NCBI GenBank assembly: GCA_020465985.1 | Contig: JAANYP010002086.1 | Location: forward strand, 118,250-182,249 | DNA length: 64,000 nucleotides | DNA from: Centrapalus pauciflorus | Lineage: Eukaryota > Streptophyta > Magnoliopsida > Asterales > Asteraceae | Direction of reading: 5' to 3' | Part shown: positions 1-11,051 of the stretch, piece after piece | How the letters are laid out: each line of letters begins with the position of its first letter | Numbering within the stretch: the stretch's first letter is position 1 | Made by a program: the position numbers and the translations under genes | The notes under the pieces: model-generated | What the model was told of the DNA's origin: nothing | Seen by the model: only the letters and a program-made list of their open reading frames with translations | Databases searched by the model: none

Positions 1-1
1 G

Positions 2-2790
2 GCCTGTAGACATATCTCTAGAGGTTGTGAGTCTTTTCTTGCTTATGCTATTGATTCTTCCGAAGTAAAGAAGTCTATTTCTGATATCGTTCTGGAATTT
101 CTTGATGTTTTTCCCGATGAGTTGCCAGGCTTGCCGTCCAATAGGCAAGTTGAGTTCCGTATTGACTTGGTGCCGGGAGCAGCCCCGATCGCTCGTGCAC
201 CATAGCGGTTGGCACCTGCAAAGATGAAGGAGATGATGTCTCAGCTGCAGGAACTTCTCGATCAAGGATTTATTTGACCGAGCACATCGTCGTGGGTTTT
301 ATTTGTCAAAAAGAAAGATGGTACATTTCAGATGTGCATTGATAACCGAGAGTTAAATAAGGTTACCATAAAGAATAAATATCCATTACCTCATATTGAT
401 GATCTTTTCGATCAGTTGCAAGGTGCATCATACTTCTCAAAGATTGATCTGAGGTCTGGCTATCTCCAGTTGAAGAATGATGAAGCTGATATCCCAAAGA
501 CCGCTTTTCGTACTAGGTATGGACATAATGAGTTCCTGGTAATGACATTTGGCTTAACCAATGCTCCAGCAGCATTTATGGATCAAATGAATCGAGTCTG
601 TCGTCTGATACTTGATAAGTCGGTAATAGTGTTTATCGATGATATCCTTGTCTACTCGAAATCTGAATCTGACCATGCCATGCACTAGAGACAGTTGCTA
701 GAGTTGCTGCGAAAGGAGCAACTATATGCCAAGTTTTCAAAATGCGAATTTTGGCTACAAGAGGTACAGTTCCTTGGCCACACAATTAGTGGCAAGGGAA
801 TTTATGTTGATCAATCTAAAGTCGAAGCCATCCGAAATTGGAGGCAGCCCCGTAATGCCTCTGAGGTCCGCAGTTTTCTTGGTCTTGCTGGCTATTATCG
901 CCGATTCATCCGCGACTTTTCTAAGATCTTAGTTCCTTTGACCGCCATGACCCGGAAAAGTGTTAAATTCTCTTGGGGAGCGCCACAGGAAGTGGCATTT
1001 CAGAAGTGGCATTTCAGGTTTTAAAGAGACATTTGAGTGAAGCTCCTATTCTTTCTTTACCTGAGGGTAATGAAGATTTTGTGGTTTATAGTGATGCATC
1101 ACTACAGGGTCTCGGATGTGTTCTGATGCAACGATGTAGAGTTATTGCTTATGCATTCCGTCAACTTAAAGACTACGAAAAGAATTATCCAACTCACGAC
1201 TTGGAGTTAGCTGCTGTTGTTTTTGCCTTGAAATTATGGTGGCATTATCTGTATGTTACCCGATGCCAGTTATTTACCGACCACAAGAGTCTCAAGTATA
1301 TCTTTGATCAAAAAGAGTTGAACATGCGTCAACAACGGGCCATGGAATTGATCAAGCTGCGAGATACTATACCACTCGGGTAAAGCTAATGTGGTGGCTG
1401 ATGCTCTAAGTTGCAAGTCCTACTCTGGCATTCTATGTTGTGCAACAACCCGAGTTCCCACTAAGACCGCTATGATTGTCGAACTTATTCGATTTCAGAC
1501 TGAAGCTTTGACCGATGAACACATTAAGTCTGAGCGTATGGTTGGGTATGTCGAGTGCCTTTCTCCCGATAGTCGAGGTGTTATGTTGTTTGATGCTCGT
1601 ATTTGGGTACCTAAACGAGGGGGTATTCGTGATATTGTTTTGTCTGAGGCCCACAATTCCCGACTTTCTATTCATCCGGGTAGTACAAAGATGTATCGGG
1701 ACTTATGTGAGGATTTTTGGTGGCTGGGCCTGAAAAGGGACGTCGGCGAATGTATTCAGAATTGCATAGTTTGCCTACAAGTTATAATAGAGCATCAGAA
1801 ACCATATGGCAGTATGCAGCCATTCGATTTCCATGGATTTTGTGACAAAACTACCCAAGACTCTACGACAGCACGACTCTATCTGGGTTGTAGTTGACCG
1901 ACTCACAAAGAGTGCACACTTCATTCCCGTTAGAGAAAACTACTCTATGGATCGGTGGGCACAGATTTTCATTGATGAGATTATTGCTAGGCATGGAGTT
2001 CCTAAAAAGATTGTATCCGACCGAGACTCTCGTTTCACCTCTTGATTCTAGCAAAGTTTTCAAAAGGAATTGGGTACGCGTGTCACCCTTAATACCACAT
2101 TTCACCCTCAGACCGATGGCCAGAGTGAGCGGACGATTCAGACGCTCGAAGATATGTTGCGCGCATGTATTATTGAGTTTGGTGGTAACTGGGATACACA
2201 CTTGCCGTTGATTAAGTTTTCCTATAATAACTCATATCATTCCTCTATTGGCATGGCACCATTTGAAGCCTTATATGGTCGCCGGTGTCGTACTCCTATG
2301 TGTTGGCGCGAGGTTGGCGAACGACCTATAGGTGGTCCGGAGCTACTACAGATTACTCATGATAAGATCCAGATCATTAGAGAGAATATGAAGGCGGCTC
2401 AAGATCGACAAAAGAAGTATGCAGACAAGAAGCACCGACCTGTTAAGCTTGAGGTGCCTAATATGGTTATGCTTAAAGTGTCGCCTTGGAAAGGCATAAT
2501 GCAGTTTTGGAAGCGAGGCAAGCTTAGTCCTCGATTTATTCCACGTGAGCTATTTGTGCATATGCCAAAAGCACGGAGAAGAGATGGTGCCTACTTCGGA
2601 TGTGCAGATAAATGAAAAACTTCGTTATGTGGAGGAACCTGAGAAGATCTTAGACTCGAAGGTCAACAAGTTACGCAACAAAGAAATTGAAATGGTTTTG
2701 GTTAAGTGGAGGCATCATCGTGGACCGAATCATACCTGGGAGACTAAAGCTGAGATGTTGTCTAAATTCCCTCATCTATTCGAAGTCTAA
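2..2790 (+). pseudogene. gypsy-1 pol remnant (RT, RNase H, integrase, chromodomain)
   Basis: Decayed polyprotein that would copy element RNA into DNA and integrate it. The RT catalytic motif FIDDIL lies near 632-650, RNase H motifs YSDAS and TDHKS near 1087 and 1276, and the integrase zinc region near 1650-1770. The integrase acidic residues are in MDFVTK (~1830), SDRDSRF (~2019) and QSERTIQ (~2120). A chromodomain-like module (KVNKLRNKEI, WRHH, TWE) ends at 2790. The frame is broken. In-frame stops occur near 204, 277 and 686. A 14-bp tandem duplication of GAAGTGGCATTTCA near 990-1017 shifts the frame before RNase H. Further frame breaks lie near 1365, 1810, 2045 and 2560. The protease end is outside the window. 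Confidence 0.9.
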
Positions 2791-2828
2791 TGATCTCGAG
2801 GACGAGATCAAGCCAACGGGGTAGAGAT

Positions 2829-4243
2829 TGTAACGCTCTTAAATTTCGGTAAATTCATTTATGCTATTTTATATTCAATCCAAAAATAAAGATATTTATA
2901 AAAATCAAAATTAGGCAATTCCGTCATCATATTTGGAAAGAACGCGAAAAATCATGAATAATGACTATAATATCAAATATTTCACTTTTTGGGATATCGC
3001 GTGCAAATATTGACAGTTTACGAATTTGACTGTGTTGGAAAGAGGAGAGCAGACAAAGCACGTCTCCTCCCTATTCCCTGCATTGCACCCATGCTTCCTC
3101 TTTCTTTTAGAGTTAAAAATTGAAGAAGCCATATTCTTCATTTTCCTATGCAAAAATCATCATAACATCTCCATCTTTATAATCTACTTCCATCTTCTTC
3201 AAAATCATTATTTTTAATTGTCCCCGGAGTTACTAGAAGAATTGTGTATAGACACCAAGAACACATCTTCAAAGGAGGCTTCAATTAGTGGTATTTTTCT
3301 CTAAAATTCGTATTTGAATATTGGTGTATGTGTGAAATCCGATTTTGAGCATCGAAGTGTGTTTACATTCATCTAGAAAGTTTAATTTGGTGTTTATTAT
3401 CTTCATCTTCTTCACTTTTCTTGAAAAAGCTTCAAAACACCATTAATGGTGAAATCTTCAAAACATCATTTTAAACCTTGAAATTGTTAAATGTTGTTAG
3501 AAATATGTTTATAAACTTGTTTGTAAAGTTATCTCATGATTTCAAATGGAAATTGGAAGTTTATAGCAAAGATTTGATGATTTTATAAAATTTGTGTTCT
3601 TGAGGGAAAAAAAAAAAGAAAAGAAAGAGAGAATAAAATGGTGGATTCCACATACATGCATGATATGGTATATACTGACTGTGATGCTACTCCGTGTGGC
3701 AAAACAGATATTGTAGGAACTGTCGTCTCCTTGAAATACTGATTGGGAGTGCCATCCTCCTACGGATATACATAGGTTGGGTGTCGTTCCCCACTTACGA
3801 CTCTCGGGAGTGCCGTCTCCATTCTTTTTCATGTACTTTCAGTTATTACACATATGCACTGCATGCTTTCACCTTGTTACTCATTAGGTCATGAGCTTAC
3901 CCCATTTGGGGAATTAGGTTGCAGGTGGAGACAAAGGTAAAGGCCCGATGGGCTAAATTATCATCAGCTAGAAGGATGCTTAAAGATGTGGATTTTTGTA
4001 GAAGACTTATCTACATTAGTGCCACCTTATGATGTTTTGGGTGGAGGGTAGATTATTTGATCAATAGTTGTCATATAATGTATTAGTATATTGACTTATG
4101 TTGTAATCCGCTTGACTTGGCATTTGAATTTGAATGAATGCTTAATGACTATCGATGAAAAGTTTTAAATTATCCCGTATTTTTGCAAGTAATAAATTCA
4201 TGGATCATGTATTTGTCCTAGATAGATTAGGACGGGTGTTTCA
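2829..4243 (+). repeat. 3' LTR of gypsy-1
   Basis: About 1.4 kb. It starts TGTAACG directly after the chromodomain stop and the GAGGACGAGATC stretch that commonly precedes gypsy LTRs, and ends GGGTGTTTCA. No long reading frame is present. The partner LTR is not in the window, so the ends rest on the TG...CA termini and on the abrupt change to foreign gag sequence at 4244. Alternative end points within a few bases are possible. Confidence 0.75.
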
Positions 4244-4251
4244 GAAAGAGA

Positions 4252-5258
4252 GTGCACATACAAGGAATTTCTAAGTGATAACCCTCCAGAATTTAATGGA
4301 AAAGCTAATCTAATTAAATAGACTAACTGGATAAAAGTAATGGAGAACATCTTTCGCGTAAGCAGGTGTGGGGATAATAGGAAAGTGGTTTATGCCACCA
4401 TGATGTTACGGGGAATAGCCATCCATTGGTGGGAAATGTTAATGGAAACTATTGGTATGGGAGACATAAAGAATGTCACGTGGGAAGAATTTAAGAGGTA
4501 CTTTCTTGATGAATATTGTTCTCAAGGTCTGCTAGATGCTCTTGAAGAACAATTTCTGAACCAGAAACAAGGCACTCAAATTGTTACGGAGTATGCCAAT
4601 AGATTCACTGAAATGTCTCGCTTTGCTACCTACCTTGTAGCCACTGAAATGCTAAAAGCAAAAAGGTTTGTTGTCGGATTAATAACCACCATCTGGGAGC
4701 CGACAACAATGACTCAACCAAGAACTTATCAGGAGGCAGTAGAAGCAGCATTGGTGGCTGAGAGAGAGTATGGAAGAAAGAGAGACGAATGAAGGGTTAA
4801 CAAGAGGAAATGAGAGGAAGGTAAAACACATCATCCAGAAAACAAGAAGTTTAAAGGAAAGACTCATGAGAACAATGCATTTCGATCCCATAATGCAGGT
4901 TCGGGTAACCGATACGGCATTGACAAAAAGGGAAAAGCTTGTGATAATTGCAGGAAGTTTCATGGTGACAAGCCATGTCTAGCAAATACAGGTGCTTGTT
5001 TTACGTGTTGAAGAATGGGTCATAAAACCCGCGACTGTCTTGTGAAAAATCGTAGGTGTTTTATTTGTCAAGATCCTAACCATTTAGCACCTGACTGTCT
5101 CCATCGAACTGACACAAAAGGAGGAGCAACAAAGAAAACACCTACAGGGACCACCAGTGTAAAAGAAAATAGAACGACAAACAAGACCACTCGTAAGGCA
5201 TTTAAGATGACTGCACAGAAGGCTAGAGAAATCAATGATGTTGTCTCAAGTCACTCAT
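4252..5258 (+). pseudogene. gypsy-2 gag remnant
   Basis: Structural nucleocapsid protein of a Ty3/gypsy element. The first visible residues read FLSDNPPEFNG and the core carries WWEMLMETIG and FKRYFLDEY, typical of the retrotransposon gag domain. An in-frame TAG lies at ~4319-4321. The frame is lost after 4792 (KRDE stop), then resumes in another frame with CCHC zinc-knuckle material. The first knuckle (ACFTC...RMGHKTRDC) is interrupted by a stop near 5010; the second (CFICQDPNHLAPDC) is intact. The N-terminus is missing because gypsy-1 is inserted there. Confidence 0.8.
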
Positions 5259-5280
5259 AATCAAATCAGCTTACACTAAA

Positions 5281-8200
5281 GTATTGTTCGATTCGGGCGC
5301 ATCTAGATCATTCATATCCCATCGTTTATGTGAGACATTATCTTTACCTGTTGTGCATATGAACATAGGGATAGAATTAGAAATAGCCAACAATGAACGA
5401 ATATATTTGAATAAATGGTGTCCTGACTGTGACATAGAAGTCGAAGGGAATAAGTTACCTATTAACCTAATTCCAATGTCGTTAGGAGAATTTGATATTA
5501 TCATTGGAATGGATTGGATGTCCAAAAATAATGCATCAATTCTATGCAAAACCAAGTCTATTAAATTTTACACACCTGAAGGAAAAGAAGTAATTTTTCG
5601 GGGAGAACAAAACCTGTCGTCATCCAACTTTCTAACCTCGATTCAAGCCCGAAAATGTCTTTGTAAAGGATGCATAGCTTACTTGGCTCATATTATTGAG
5701 AAAGAAAAGAAATGCTCAAATCTCAATAACATTCCCGTTGTTCGAGATTTCCTGAAGTGTTTCCAGAAGATTTACATGGGTTACCTCCTGATCGGCAAGT
5801 GGAGTTTGCCATTGATTTAGTACCTGGAACAGCTCCTCTATCCAAAGCCCCATATCGATTAGCCCCTATGGAAATGAATGAATTGAAAAACTAAATCCAG
5901 GAGCTATTAGATAAAGGATTCATTAGATTGGGGAGCTCTAGTACTATTTGTGAAGAAGAATGATGGATCAATGAGGTTGTGCATCGATTATAGGGAATTG
6001 AATAAAGTCACTTTAAAAAACAAGTATCCACTCCCAAGGATTGATGATCTTTTTGATCAACTTCAAGGAGCTAGTCATTTTTCAAAGATTGATTTAAGGT
6101 CAGGGTATCATCAATTGAAAGTCAAAGAATCTGACATACAAAAACGGCATTTTGGACAAGGTATGGACATTATGAATTTTTAGTTATGCCGTTTGGTTTA
6201 ACCAATGCACCTGCAGCTTTTATGGACTTGATGAACCGAGTCTGTAAACCTTATTTGGATAAGTTTGTGATCGTCTTTATAGATGATATTCTCATTTATT
6301 CCAAATCTGAAGAAGAACATTCCCGACATCTCAGGATAATATTGGAACTTTTGAAGAAAGAGAAACTCTATGCAAAGTTCTCAAAATGTGAATTTTGGTT
6401 GAAAGATGTGCAATTTTTGGGACATGTAGTAAGTCATGAAGGTATTAATGTTGATCCTGGAAAGGTAGAAGCAATAATCAAATGGGAAAAAGCACGAACT
6501 CCAACAAAAGTTCGTAGTTTTCTAGGTTTGGCAGGCTACTATAGAAGATTCATACAAGACTTCTCTAAGATTGTCACACCTCTTACAGCATTAACACGAA
6601 AGAATTCTAAGTATGAATGGAATGAAGCAAGAGAGGAAGCATTTCAGATGTTAAAGAAGAAGTTAGTGAGTGCACCTATTTTGTCTCTACCGGAAGGAAG
6701 AGGTGGATTTGTTGTGTATAGTGATGCATCCCAAAATGGATTAGGATTTGCTTTTATGCAACATGGCAAAGTAATAGCTTACGCATCCCGACAACTTAAA
6801 GTTCGTGAAAAAAAGTACCCAACACATGACCTAGAGTTGGCAGTTGTGGTGTTTGCATTAAAGTTATGGCGTCACTATTCGTACAGAGAAAAATGTGAAA
6901 TTTATACAGACCACAAAAGCTTGAAATACATATTCACACAGAAGGAATTTAATATGAGACAAAGGAGATGGTTGGAATTACTAAAAGATTACGACTGTGA
7001 AATATTATACCATCCACGAAAAGCTAATGTAGTAGCTGATGCGCTAAGTCGAAATACAAGTGGAAGAGCTACAATGGTCAAGGTTTGTGTCATGGAAGTA
7101 CGTCTTGATTTCCTAGATCAAGTCAAAGAGAAACAACAGAAAATCCTCAAGGAAAGTAAGCAATGTGCAGAAAGAATAAAAGGGTATGAGAAGCAGCTAA
7201 CCATGGAGCGGAGAGGGATATTATGCTTCGAGAGAAGAGTTTGGATTCCATCTATAAGAGGACTACGAAATCATGTATTGGTTGTAGCGCATAATACAAG
7301 GTATTCATTACATCCAGGTAGTGAGAAAATGTATAGAGGTTTGAAAAATAACTATTGGTGGCCAGCAATGAAAAAAATATGTTGGAAAGTGGGTAGAAAA
7401 GTGTTTAACTTGTCAACAGGTTAAAGCTGAACATCAAAAGCCTTATGGGGACTTACAACCGCTCGAAATTCCAGAGTGGAAATGGGATCACATCACAATG
7501 GACTTTGTGACTAAGCTTTCGAAAACCCAAAAAGGACATGATGTCGTATGGGTGATAGTTGACCGTCTAACCAAGTCAGCCCACTTTTTACCCATTAAAG
7601 AGACATTTCCGTTAGACAAACTAGCATAAATATACATAATGGAGATTGTATCCTTACATTGAATACCAGTATCTATAGTGTCAGATCGTGACAGTCGATT
7701 CACCTCAAAGTTCTGGAGGAGTTTTCAACGAGAGTTAGGTACCCAGATAAAAATGAGCACTGCTTACCATCCTCAAACAGATGGACAAAGTGAATGCACA
7801 ATTCAAACATTGGAAGATATGTTGGGAACTTGTGTAATAGGTTTTGGAGGGAATTGGGATGAAAATCTGCCATTAGTTGAATTCGCTTATAACAATAGTT
7901 ATCATGCCAACATACAAGCAGCACCATATGAAGCATTATATGGACGAAAGTGTCGGACACCATTGTGCTGGTATGAGGTTGGAGAAAGAAGACAATTGGG
8001 TCCAGAGTTAATACAAGAAACAACAACAAAGGTAGACCAAATTAGAGAACGTTTGAAAACAGCTCAGAGTCGTCAAAAGAGTTATGCTGACAAGAAAAGG
8101 AGAAGAGTAGTGTTCCACCCAGGCGATCGCGTTTTCTTGAAGGTATCCCCTTGGAAAGGAATTGTAAGATTTATAAAAAGAGAGAAGCTAAGTCCTAGAT

Positions 8201-8541
8201 TTATTGGGCCATTTGCAATCATGGAACGAATTGGCAATGTGGCTTATCGTCAAGATTTACCCCCAAAACTAGAAAATCTGCATAATGCGTTTCACGTGTC
8301 AAATCTTTGTAAATGTTTGTCCGATGAAGTGAAAAAGGTTACATATAAAGATGTACAAGTAAATGTAAAGCTAGCATACGTGGAAGAACCTGAAGCTATC
8401 CTTGATAGAAAGATCAGAGTGTTACGAAACAAAGAAATTCCGATCGTAAAAGTCCAGTGGAAGCATCATAAAGGGTCAGAAGCCACTTGGGAACCAGAAG
8501 CTGACATGAGGAAACGTTATCCAAATTTGTTAAAAATCTAA
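5281..8541 (+). pseudogene. gypsy-2 pol (protease, RT, RNase H, integrase, chromodomain)
   Basis: Fairly complete Ty3/gypsy pol with few breaks. The aspartic protease shows LFDSGASRSFIS at the start. RT has the LCIDYRELNK block (~5980) and the catalytic FIDDIL (~6277). RNase H has YSDAS (~6718) and YTDHKS (~6905). The integrase zinc region lies at 7283-7420, and its acidic residues are in MDFVTK (~7499), SDRDSRF (~7681) and QSECTIQ (~7786; the usual R after the Glu is C). The chromodomain occupies roughly 8378-8538 (KIRVLRNKEI, TWEPEADM). Frameshifts are seen near 5800-5940, 6150-6185 and 7390-7430, with stops near 7627 and 7660. Several long stretches remain open (6186-7424 and 7678-8541), so decay looks moderate. 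Confidence 0.9.
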
Positions 8542-8562
8542 ATTTCGAGGACGAAATTTTCT

Positions 8563-8576
8563 TAAGGGGGACATGA
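8563..8576 (+). promoter_or_regulatory. Polypurine tract region of gypsy-2
   Basis: TTAAGGGGGACATGA lies directly upstream of the LTR start TGTAAC (8577) and about 20 bp downstream of the pol stop. A purine run at this place primes plus-strand DNA synthesis in LTR retrotransposons. Confidence 0.7.
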
Positions 8577-8877
8577 TGTAACATCCTGAAAAATTCATCG
8601 AGCGAATATCAGGTAATTATTAAAATGTATCAGATTATATATATAATAATAATTATAATTATAAAAAGGTGCTAAATATATATTTATGATAGATGAGGGG
8701 GGTTATATGTAAATAGATGGTAGATTGAGGGTGGAGAATGGAAATGTGCACATGTGAATTCACCAAATTGATGTTTCGGTAGAAGGAAATTGTGTCGATA
8801 AAATAATCATCTGATAAAGGGCGTCGGTAATATGTCCGCATATACGCAATTTACATTGACGGTCGAAAATTTTAGTC

Positions 8878-8885
8878 TATAAATA
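8878..8885 (+). promoter_or_regulatory. TATA box of the gypsy-2 LTR
   Basis: TATAAATA about 300 bp into the LTR, followed by a CATCTCATTC pyrimidine-rich stretch. The position fits the U3/R boundary of a gypsy LTR, so element transcripts would start roughly 30 bp downstream. Confidence 0.6.
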
Positions 8886-9219
8886 GACGCATCTCATTCA
8901 AATGAAAATCGTACCAATTCTCATAAATATCACTATCAAACAAAGAGTCATATTTTGATTAATTTTCTACTTCTTTCTTACGAAATTCTTATAACCGTTT
9001 CTGGACTACTGTAAGTTCTAATCACTTCCACTTTGTGCCTATTATTCTATTCATGATGCTGAATTATTATATTTGACTATGTGATGTTTATATGATTTAT
9101 TTATGATTCACTAATTCTTATGATATTGGAACTGTGACGTTATTTATAAATTTACATATTTTTAGAATATGCATAATAGTTGTTGGTATGCCTTCGTGAA
9201 TATCAACGTAATGATGCTG

Positions 9220-9224
9220 GTAAT
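9220..9224 (+). repeat. Target-site duplication of SIRE-B (left copy)
   Basis: GTAAT immediately before the SIRE-B LTR start, with an identical GTAAT at 36525-36529 immediately after its end. Five bases is the normal duplication for Ty1/copia integrases. Confidence 0.9.
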
Positions 9225-9561
9225 TATTAGGGATAAAAAGGCCTCAGTCAAATCTGTTCTACATCTTAGAGGGAGATTTTTATTCAAACCTGTTTGATGC
9301 ACTTGAAGGTATAATTTAAGGCCTGTTAATGCCTTATTGAAACCTGATAAGTGATTTACAATATCAGTTAAAGCTGTTTACCCTTTTGCATTTGTTGCAA
9401 CTAAGGCAGATTGCCCAAGTTGTTCTGTTTTGTTGAACAGGCTGGACATAAACTGTCTACGCTGCTATGACCTGTTGAGCAGTTTGGACAATATCTAAGT
9501 GTTTAGTTCTTTGTGGACAGAACATGTTCTTTGTGAATAGGCTAAACACTTTACGGAATAT
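9225..9561 (+). repeat. SIRE-B 5' LTR, first fragment
   Basis: Begins TATTAGGGATAAAAAGGCC, matching the solo LTR start TGTTAGGCACAAAAAGGCC, and runs to the AATAT (9557-9561) duplicated by SIRE-A insertion. The LTR continues at 23135. Confidence 0.88.
9557..9561 (+). repeat. Target-site duplication of SIRE-A (left copy)
   Basis: AATAT directly before the SIRE-A terminus at 9562, repeated at 23130-23134 directly after its other terminus at 23129. The uninterrupted LTR reads through this point in the B 3' LTR (GGAATATGTTTCC near 35740). Confidence 0.92.
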
Positions 9562-10693
9562 TGTAGGTCCCAAAAGGTTTCCCAAGAGTATAGTTCTAAG
9601 CTTTAGAGGGGGGTGGGGGGGGGGGGGGTGAATACAGCTATTTAAAACTTAACAATCTTTTTCTCAATGTTTGTGTATATTATTAACAAGTGTTAATTAC
9701 AAACAAGCTTGAATGCGGAAAGGTTCAAGCTGAGATGACAGATACAACAGTTGTTCAACTAATCTAAGACACACTCAGACTAGATACAATGACTATGCTC
9801 ACTTAGATGCACTCATTGTTTTTACAAGACTCAGATGGATAGCTTACAAAAGAACAACTTACACACACTCTACTGTTTTATATAAGCAGACTTGCATGCA
9901 TGTAATAACACACTTCAATGCACGTGCTGATTTCACACTCTTGATATCTCATTATCCTCAGAAGCTTCCTTTTATACTCAAAAGGTGAATCTCAGTGAAG
10001 CTTCTTCATTGGACAGGTGAGATAGTGGAAAATTTTTCCAAAAAGGTAAAACACCTTTCTGCATGTTCTGATAAAGCATCTTTGTCTTCACATGGCAGAA
10101 TCTTTGTCTTTTCCTTTTGTCACTGTTGCATAAGGCTTTAACCAAAAGAGGAATGTCAACTTTGCATCTTTCTTCTTTTGTTAATGCCATTTTGATATAA
10201 GAAAAGGTCTGTCACCCTTTTCAAATATCCGTTTGTCTTCATGTAATCAGAACAGCATGGGCAGGGTGTGCAGTTCTGTTTTCCACTTTGTCTTCGACTT
10301 GTAAACTGATCTTGTAACCAAAAACAATACATAAGGACTTGGAAACATATTCCATAAAGTGTTTAACCTGTTCTTTGCCTGTTCACAAAGAACAGGTTCT
10401 GTTCACAAAGAACAGAACACTTGTAAACTGTCCAAGCTGCTTAACAGAATAGAGCAGCGTAGACAGTTTGTGTCCAGCCTGTTCAGCAGACTGAACAGCT
10501 TGGACAAACTGCCTTTGTTGCAACAAATGCAACATGGTAAACAGCTTTAGGCTGATATTGCAAATTACTTTCAGGTTTCAATAAGGCATATAACAGGCCT
10601 TAAATTCAACCTTCTAGTGCATCAACAGGTTTGATTAAAAATCTCCCCCTCAGATGTACAAAAGGTTTGACTGAGGCTTTTTTGTGCCTAACA
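9562..10693 (-). repeat. SIRE-A 3' LTR
   Basis: 1132 bp; on the plus strand it starts TGTAGGTCCC and ends GTGCCTAACA. It has a long interrupted G run at about 9606-9630 where the sister LTR has about seven G. It also has two direct copies of a TGTTCACAAAGAACA unit near 10379-10412. An extra ~26 bp around this unit accounts for most of the length difference from the 5' LTR. Confidence 0.92.
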
Positions 10694-10704
10694 ATCTCCC
10701 CATA
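10694..10704 (-). promoter_or_regulatory. Polypurine tract of SIRE-A
   Basis: On the minus strand, TATGGGGAGAT abuts the LTR start TGTTAGGC. This matches the GGGGGAGATTGTTAG-type PPT/LTR junction that I recall for Sireviruses. Confidence 0.75.
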
Positions 10705-11051
10705 TTTGCAATAATCTGTCTAAGCTGATTTAATCAATAATCACTATAAATTTTACAATACATCTTATTGAAAAGAAATTACAACATCTAAGTAAAGTAA
10801 AAGATCAGTTTATATATACTGATTTTGATTACATAAACAACACATGCTTTTTACAGAAGTACAACTGATGTACTAATGTATATTACAACTAATGTAAAAA
10901 AGAAAAGTTACAACACATGTAACAGGGTACAACTAATGTACAAACAAAAAGTTCAACACTTTGGACTGTTGATCTTGGGAGCAGATAACGGCAAGCCTGT
11001 CCAACAGATGGACAGCTTCCATTCTTCACCTACCCTGATGGTAGATGGACT
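10705..11051 (-). other. SIRE-A 3' untranslated region
   Basis: About 350 bp between the post-pol ORF stop and the polypurine tract, with no reading frame of note. Several GTACAACT(A/G)ATGTAC-like near-palindromes lie around 10858-10945. Confidence 0.6.

Larger units (their letters stand above)
1..4243 (+). mobile_element. gypsy-1: 3' part of a Ty3/gypsy chromovirus (Tekay-like)
   Basis: The 3' portion of an LTR retrotransposon enters from the left edge. Reverse transcriptase, RNase H, integrase and a chromodomain-like tail are followed by an LTR that starts TGTAACG at 2829 and ends GTTTCA at 4243. Domain order RT-RNase H-integrase is that of Ty3/gypsy. A C-terminal chromodomain and an LTR near 1.4 kb fit the Tekay clade, which is a family-level inference. 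Directly after the LTR, gag of a second gypsy element begins in mid-protein, so gypsy-1 probably inserted into gypsy-2. The 5-bp target duplication would be GAAAG (4244-4248), but the left copy lies outside the window. Confidence 0.85.
8577..9224 (+). repeat. gypsy-2 LTR, first half
   Basis: Starts TGTAACATCC and runs 648 bp to the SIRE-B insertion. It ends with GTAAT (9220-9224), which is repeated at 36525-36529 on the far side of SIRE-B. A TATA box is at 8878-8885. The second half of this LTR is at 36530-37195. Confidence 0.88.
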
